Assembly (NCBI RefSeq): GCF_036850765.1
Contig: NC_089501.1
Span: 16,840,997-16,904,996, forward strand
Source of the DNA: Saccopteryx bilineata
Taxonomy: Eukaryota; Chordata; Mammalia; Chiroptera; Emballonuridae
Length of the DNA stretch: 64,000 nt
Direction of reading: 5' to 3'
Below are positions 58,097 through 64,000 of this stretch, in pieces. Position 1 is the first letter of the stretch. Every line of letters begins with the position of its first letter. A program made the position numbers and the translations under genes. The notes beneath the pieces are model-generated. The model was given only the letters and a program-made list of their open reading frames with translations, was not told where the DNA came from and did not search any database.

Positions 58097-59429
58097 CTGA
58101 GGGTGGTTTTGTTGATATTATTAATGTGATTTAATAAAGAATAAATAGTTAAAAATAAAAAATAAAAAATAAAAAAGAGTTGTTTTTTTTAAAAAAAATA
58201 ATAATGAAATAAAAATACAATAAAATAATAATTTTTAAAAAAAGGAAATTATTCCCCCCCTCCTTTTTTCCTCTCCTCTCCCCTTTTTCTTGAGAAAATC
58301 TTGTGGTGAACTGTGAATTATAACAAACAATGCCTGTGATGGAGGGCCTGAATTGGGGAAAAGTAATAAAGGGGCAAAAAAAAAGGGGGCGGTATGGACC
58401 CACAAAAAGCAAATAAGGAAAAAATTTGGGTCAAGAATAAAATGATTCACTTTTAGGTGTTGGTTGTCTAAGAGTTATGATGAGAGGAATAAGAGGAAAA
58501 CAGAAAAATGGGGGGACAAATTAAAAAAATACTATTGTATTTAGTGGAACAAGAACTAGATAAAATGGAGAGCCAGGGATGGGAGCACTGCTAGTGAGTT
58601 AAAAAGGTGAAGTAAAAACACCCCAAAATGCCACAAACATAAGTTTGAGTCCCAGATAAGAGAATTTTTTTGTTATTGAGGTTTGAATGAGAGGAGATGT
58701 AAAGGAGAAAGGATGAAACTACTATAGAGGGAGAAAAGAAAGAGAGAGAGAGAAAAAAAGAAGGAACCACTAAAAGAAGAAAAAAGAAAGGAGAGAGAGA
58801 GAGTTAAGGGTTTTGGAGTGCAACCCTCATAGAGAGAAAGGAAGAGGAGAAAAAAGATAATGGGAGATGTAACACTTATGGGTAGTGTAGTTCAAGGAGA
58901 GGAGAGAATAAGACCAGCAGAGATTTAATCGGCCAAATTGGAGGAGGAAAAAAAGTATCAAGAATGAAGATAAGAGAAACAAACGAACAAATATAATAAA
59001 ATGGGATAGGTTATAAAGTCTGCAGATTATTCTTGATTTTGAGAGGTTATCTTCTTGCTTTTTCTTTTCTCTCCCTCTTCCTGGTCGGTGACTCTGTACC
59101 CCGGGTTCTGCCCCTTTGGTGCGCTCAGGTAGAGGTTTGCAGTTGATAAGTCTCTATGGCGATGTCATGTATTGTGCTTTAGTCTCGTTGGCAGTCGAGG
59201 CTCATTAGCATTTATAGGCTCCAACAGTGAGAGAGTCCGTGTTCCTGGAGCCTTTCTCCTAGTCTTTCCTTCCTCAATTAGTAGCCTGATAATCCAGCTA
59301 TGGGGTTGCTGCTGCCTCTGCCTAGATAGTAAGAGGTTCAAAGAGCTGGCAACTCCCCACTCTATTCCCACTCAGCACAGGGCTCTGGGTAAGGCTCAGT
59401 CAGTCAGAGCTGCTAGCATAATCAGGCGG

Positions 59430-60026
59430 GCTTTCCGCCCACTCAAAGACCTCTGGCTCTGCCACTCTGTCCGATTACACAGGCGGGCGCCCACTTCCGG
59501 GGCGCTTGGAGGAAACTCTCAGTTACTATCTGCGCGCGCAGACCAGGATATCCGGCCAGCAGTCTCACGCTCTGAGTGAAACCCCCAACTGCATGGAAAA
59601 GTTGCAGCGTTGGAATTCACTCTCGCTCCGTCCCCGTGCGTGGCTTTTGCAAGGTGCTGGGGCGGCCCAAGATTCTGCTTTTGCCCACACAAAGGCCCCT
59701 GACTCTGCCCCTCTGTGCGATAACACGGGCGCGCACTGCCGAGGCACTCGGAGGAATCGCTCACTTCCTATCTGCGCGCGCACACCAGGATATGAGGCCG
59801 GCTGCGTTTCCCTCTGAGTGAAACACCCTCCAGCACGGAAAATCACCGTTGGAATTAGTTCTTGCTCCCTCCTGTGCGCGGCCCTCCCAGGGCGCTGGGG
59901 CTGCCCAGAGATTCTGCTTTCGGCCCACAGAAAGGCCTCTGACCCTGCCTCTCTGTGGGGCAACACGGACACCCACTTCCGGGGCTTAGGAAGAAATCTC
60001 TCGCCCACTAACTGCGCACCGACCAG
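59430..60026 (-). repeat. Tandem ~240-bp monomers in the L1-C 5' UTR (about 2.5 units)
   Basis: On the plus strand, unit ends read CTGCGC...ACCAG at 60026, 59788 and 59546 (periods 238 and 242). Each unit has CTCTGTG(G/C)G-type, 'CAAGATTCTGCTTTTG' or close variants and 'CTCTGAGTGAAACACCC' or similar. Same units as in L1-A. Confidence 0.85.
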
Positions 60027-60453
60027 GGATCGGGTAAAATGGCCGCTCCGCTTCTCTTTCTTTCTTTGGGTTTGGCGCGAGTGTTAGCTTGTATTGCCCG
60101 GCTTGCCACAGGACCAGTTTTCCCTCGGCTAGGATCTCCGTGCCACAGCCTGGTTCGGCCCCTTGTGCCGCAGCCTGGATGTATTCACCCCCTTTGCCCG
60201 CCTCAGTTTCTATATTCACAGTTACCAGAGAAAGCCGCCCTGTTTAAGTTAGTGAGGAAGGCGGAGCATTTCTTACTCCCTATTTCCTTCGGGGTTTGGT
60301 TATATATTTAGCCAATTTTTCACTCGACCATACCTTTGGGTGTATTGCGAAGCATCTGGAAGCTCCAAGTATAGGTTTTTCTGTTTCTGGTTGAAGATCT
60401 TGTTGAGTTTTGGGGGAGATTTATCAGTATCGCTTCCTACTCCGCCATTACTC

Positions 60454-60461
60454 TGACGTCA
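60454..60461 (-). promoter_or_regulatory. CRE/ATF palindrome TGACGTCA at L1-C start
   Basis: A perfect palindrome within the first 15 bases of the element, as in L1-A and L1-B. Confidence 0.7.
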
Positions 60462-60897
60462 TCTCCTCTTTGTATTTTTCTGAAGTGAGAAGCAGGGAGG
60501 CAGAGAGACAGACTCCTGCATGCGCCCACCTGGCATCTACCTGGCAAGCCCACTAGGGGGCAATGCCCTCCCCATCTGGGGCATTGCTGTGTTGCAACCG
60601 GAGTCATTCTAGCACCTGAGGCAGAGATCATGAAGCCATCCTCAGCACCCTGACCAACTTTGCTCCAATGGAGCCTTGGCTGCAGGAGGGGAAGAGACAG
60701 ATAGAGATAGGAAGGAGAGGGGGAAGGATGGAGAAGCAGATGGGTGCTTCTCCTGTGTTCCCTGGCTTAGAATTGAACCCGGGACTTCCACACACCTGGC
60801 CAACACTCTACCACTGAGGCAACCAGCCAGGGTGACAGGAATTCTTTTAAATTATTTAACTACTCCACCCAACTCTTAACCAAAATATAACTTATTG

Positions 60898-61210
60898 ACT
60901 TCTATTCATTCATTCCACAAATTTATATTGGGCAGTGTACTAGATACTGAGATTTAGCAGAGAATAAAAGCCCTGCTGTCTTGAAGATTGTTCTTCACTG
61001 GATGGTGTTGAGAAAGGGGCAATAAACATGATAAATTAAGATATAATTATAAGTGTTGTGAGGAAAAATAAAGCAGGGAAGGAGGTGGGAGAATGAATGT
61101 GGCAGCTGGAGAGAATTAGGGAAGGTGAAATAATAAATAGGGTTGTTGGAGAAAGCTAACAGAGAAGATGATATTTAAAATGTAATGATGGTGAGGGAAT
61201 GAGCCATGAG
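60898..61210 (-). mobile_element. L2 LINE 3' end
   Basis: 'ATTCATTCATTCCACAAATTTATATTGGGCAGTGTACTAGATACTGAG', 'AAAGCCCTGCTGTC', 'AATAAACATGATAAATTA', 'AAAAATAAAGCAGGGAAGG' and 'GAGGGAATGAGCCATGAG' follow the reverse of the L2 3' UTR. Confidence 0.7.
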
Positions 61211-61854
61211 ATTTACTATAAAAAATGTCTCATCTAGACTAAATAAGAAATGCAAGTTATCTAATGCGGGAATCGGCCTAGCATATTTGAATCACATTAA
61301 AATTAGAATGATAGAGTTAGCCAGGGAGATCACAGCAGAGTTTACGCTCATCCCATTGTATGGGGTGAAGGGAACGGTCGCCATACTTTGGCTTTTACTC
61401 TCATATGACTATTAAATGATACTTCGAGTAAGTCAAAATAAGACATGGAACTTTGGCTATTGTTCTCATAAGACTGTGATGTCCCATATTTGAAATGGGT
61501 TTTACGCCAAGGACAAAAATGCTGTTACCGGATTTTTTTTTCTTTCTCACCTGTCTTGGCTTTGCTTTCTTTTTAGTAGCTAATTTTCTCCTCAAATCAT
61601 AAGGAGAAGAGATGGATTCCAACAAATCCTGTGGTTTATGTAATTCTTGCAGCTAGCAAGAAGGTGAGAAACCCTCCCTTCTTAATATCCATCTCAATTC
61701 TTTCAAAAAGGCTCCAATTGTTTAGCTAAGGTCCTAAATCCAGTACCATAGTGAATAACCTGTGTCTAGTGAGTAAAATGAGAGTTCATTTCATTTACAT
61801 GGAATAGTAGAGAGTTTCTAAAATAAAGGACTACAAGGCTTTCCAAAAATTAGA
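61211..61854. other. Single-copy non-coding stretch
   Basis: Two short frames (69 and 74 codons) overlap here on opposite strands; neither has a recognisable domain. Confidence 0.4.
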
Positions 61855-62035
61855 GAGTTCTGCCAATATTATGTGACCACGGACATATCATCTTGCTAAG
61901 CCTCAGTCATCTCATCATTAAATTGAGAAAAATGGTGCCCACCTCAGAGGACTATTGTAACAAATTAGGAAATGTTAGCAAAATGTTTTCTTTAAATTGT
62001 CACCAAATGTACCAATTACTATGATAACATAATAA
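61855..62035 (+). mobile_element. MIR SINE fragment
   Basis: 'TATGTGACCACGGACATATCA', 'AAGCCTCAGTCATCTCATC', 'AAATTGAGAAAAATGGTGCCCACCTCAGAGGACTATTG' and 'AACAAATTAGGAAATG' follow MIR. Confidence 0.65.
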
Positions 62036-63455
62036 CAGATACCTTTGCAAAGTCTAATATATATCATGAAGCATTAATTAGAGAAATTTCTACTTTTCAA
62101 TTAAATTGTAGGTTAATATTGATTTCCCCCCCCAAAGGAAAACAGGATCTTAAAAATTAAAAGCTACAGGAGAAAGCAAGAACCTATAATAAAGAATGCC
62201 ATATTATTTAAATCAATGTCATATGGTCATGGTTATCTAAGAGTGCAGTGACTTGTTTTGAAATCACAAGTGTACTGATAGCAGGGACAAATATTTGACA
62301 TCAGAGCTGCCTGAAGAACTACTTGGCTACAATAGCCATGCCCCTTGATCAGAATATTTCTTATTTACCATTCTCTGTTAAGCCACATCTGATCTAGTGG
62401 TTTTGTTTTTCTCCCTTAATAACATCATCTGAATAATATGGCCAAAGGATTAAAGACAATGGGCACAGGATTAAAGAAAAATAGCTTTTGATATGGAGCC
62501 TTTTCCTTTCCTTTCCAGGTCTCTTTTTTTTTTTTTTTTTTGGTAATATATGACAGCTTGGGACCAAATGCCCCTGGTCATCCTTTTTAGGAGTATTGTT
62601 TTTTAGATGAAAGGTGCCAGCATCACACTATATTCTACAACAGTCCAACATGTTCTGGAGAGTTGTCTTTATTGTGAATACATTCCTTTCCCTGAGTTTT
62701 TAAACTAAATCATCATAAGAACACTTTAATTCTGCATATTGTAAAGAGAATCAGCTGCTAGCCCAGGCATTAATAGAAAAAAAATAAAATTCCAACTTCC
62801 AGAAGTCAAATATACATCTAAAGTATTTTGTTTTAATCCTTCACGCCTGGCTTCTGATTACTTCTAGCTCAGATGATAGAAAGCAATTTTCTGCTAAGTG
62901 CTTAACTCTAGTAGTTTGCTTTCACATCTAAACCTCCAGGGCCGTACTTATATATCCCATCATGTAAAGTGTCTCCACAATTCTCTGCCTTCCTTGGAAG
63001 AACACGTCCTTGGAGGTTTTACATGGCTTTCCATTTCAATCACTATGTTAAGCCCAAAGCTCTGAACTTTTTTGGTGCTTTGTCTACTTTATTAACTACT
63101 ACATTTCTTATAATGAAAATGGAAAAGAGAAACATTCAAGTTTCTTGCAATTTAATTTTTGTCACACTAGAAGTGTTTATCTGTTTAATCAAAACCAACA
63201 CAGAACTCGGAAGCTTGTAACAGTAGAACAGAATTAAAACACACTTGGGCAGAATAACTGCAACAAATCCCACATATCACATGTAGGAAGAAATTAAAAA
63301 GCCATGGGTGCTTCTGCATAGATGATCCAAATAGCACTGGAATAAAAATGAGAGAAAAAGAAGGAATTAGCCATTAAAAAAGTATATATATTTTTTTATT
63401 TATTTGTTATTTTGCACCTTAGAGCATCTCTATGAGTCAAAGTTGTGGCTCACAT
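62036..63455. other. Single-copy non-coding stretch
   Basis: No supported gene; a long T run lies at 62524-62541. The 83-codon frame at 62969-63220 has no domain and no splice evidence. Confidence 0.45.
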
Positions 63456-63471
63456 AAAAAGTCACTTTTGG

Positions 63472-63864
63472 GCCCTGGCTGGTTGGCTCAGTGGTAGAGC
63501 ATCGGCCTGGCGTGCAGAAGTCCTGGGTTCGATTCCCGGCCAGGGCACACAGGAGAAGCGCCCATCTGCTTCTCCACCCCTCCCCCTCTCCTTCCTCTCT
63601 GTCTCTCTCTCTTCCCCTCCATTGCAACGAGGCTCCATTGGAGCAAAGATGGCCCCGGCGCTGGGGATGGCTCCTTGGCCTCTGCCCCAGGTGCTGGAGT
63701 GGCTCTGGTCGCAACAGAGCGACTCCCCGGAGGGGCAGAACATCGCTCCCTGGTGGGCAGAGCATCGCCCCCAGGTGGGCGTGCCGGGTGGATCCCGGTC
63801 AGGTGCATGCGGGAGTCTGTCTGACTGTCTTTCCCCATTTCCAGCTTCAGAAAATACAAAAAAA
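63472..63864 (+). mobile_element. tRNA-derived SINE, type A, young full-length
   Basis: GGCCCTGGCTGGTTGGCTCA with A box, B box GGTTCGATTCCC and the full body. Two adjacent GGGCAGA(A/G)CATCGC(T/C)CCC boxes (about 63731-63772) mark a longer form. Duplications AAAAAGTCACTTTTGG (63456-63471 and 63865-63880) are perfect. Little divergence suggests recent activity. Confidence 0.96.
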
Positions 63865-63880
63865 AAAAAGTCACTTTTGG

Positions 63881-63958
63881 ACATGATGGTCAATGATCAG
63901 TTTTGATTTCCTATAATAGGTGTAATTTTTCAAAGAAATTATGACAAAAATAAAAAGC

Positions 63959-63997
<39 letters not shown>

Positions 63998-64000
63998 TTG
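63881..64000. repeat. Flank with (AT)n microsatellite
   Basis: Non-coding DNA ending in about 17 AT units (63961-63994) at the right edge of the window. Confidence 0.85.

Larger units (their letters stand above)
52704..60468 (-). mobile_element. L1-C: full-length L1 LINE, minus strand
   Basis: 7.77 kb in reverse: 5' UTR (58097-60468), ORF1 (57101-58096), small frame (56765-57004), ORF2 (52955-56774), 3' UTR with a C-rich (purine on its own strand) tract at 52869-52916 and T-rich tail. Duplications TTTGTATATTTCT (52691-52703) and TTTGTATTTTTCT (60469-60481) flank it with one mismatch. Its 5' UTR type equals that of L1-A. Confidence 0.95.
58097..60468 (-). promoter_or_regulatory. L1-C 5' UTR (monomer type)
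   Basis: It begins at 60468 (reverse GAGGAGATGACGTCAG) with CRE at 60454-60461. CpG-rich monomers occupy about 59430-60026; a purine-rich (plus strand) leader lies at about 58140-59030. Homologous to the L1-A 5' UTR along its length, but without the extra 188 bp. Confidence 0.75.
52660..60849 (-). mobile_element. tRNA-derived SINE, type A, interrupted by L1-C
   Basis: The SINE body lies at 60469-60833 (reverse; B box GAATTGAACCCGGG, head GAGGCAACCAGCCAGGGT) and its poly-A end at 52676-52703. Outer duplications GACATGAATTCTTTTA (52660-52675) and GACAGGAATTCTTTTA (60834-60849) are 8 kb apart, which shows that L1-C inserted into the SINE tail. Confidence 0.9.

Noticed and set aside
63445..63906. 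Frames of 111-153 codons on both strands across SINEs (also 8671-9051, 13056-13464, 50873-51304)
   Set aside because: They lie wholly within type A SINEs and recur in each young copy; the GC-rich SINE body simply has few stops.

Overview
The window is repeat-dense, AT-rich mammalian nuclear DNA, most probably from a bat (Chiroptera). The evidence is three tRNA-derived SINE architectures of bat type (one ends in a Ves-like 'AAATCAATGG' tail), mammalian L1 LINEs whose ORF2 keeps human numbering of catalytic residues, ancient MIR and L2 copies, a eutherian MLT-type MaLR LTR and a hAT element. Family or genus cannot be fixed without a repeat library. I see no host protein-coding exon, rRNA, functional tRNA gene or CRISPR array. 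The stretch reads as intergenic DNA or the inside of a large intron.

Layout. 1-1725: the 3' part of an old L1 carrying three SINE insertions. 1726-25988: mostly single-copy DNA with scattered SINEs, old L1/L2/MIR pieces, microsatellites and a hAT element (8447-9185) that itself contains a SINE. 25989-33978: L1-A, full length, plus strand, badly mutated, with an extra ~190 bp at its 5' end inside the target-site duplication. 33979-40409: single-copy DNA, SINEs, a GATA array and MIRs. 40410-48254: L1-B, full length, plus strand, the best preserved; its ORF2 spans 1275 codons broken by one stop, and its start codon is mutated. 48255-52659: SINEs, MIR and an MLT-like LTR. 52660-60849: a SINE interrupted in its tail by L1-C, full length, minus strand, with intact endonuclease and reverse transcriptase domains. 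60850-64000: L2, MIR, one young SINE and an (AT)n tract.

How the parts work together. The three long L1s show the full retrotransposon architecture: a CRE-headed 5' UTR promoter, a long pyrimidine-rich leader, ORF1 (RNA-binding coiled-coil protein), a short spacer, ORF2 (endonuclease, reverse transcriptase, Cys-rich tail), a purine-rich 3' UTR and an A-rich tail. The SINEs have pol III A and B boxes and A-rich tails, and many carry duplications of 11-17 bp, as expected if the L1 machinery mobilised them.

Most interesting observations: (i) two L1 5' UTR types share their first ~100 bp and their distal part but have unrelated middle modules (about 240-bp tandem monomers versus a CpG-rich block); (ii) a 5' extension of L1-A lies inside its duplication; (iii) a 70-79 codon open frame recurs between ORF1 and ORF2 in all three copies and overlaps the ORF2 start; (iv) a 7-A frameshift near the ORF2 C-terminus is shared by two independent insertions; (v) a 24-bp perfect fold-back lies at a SINE end.
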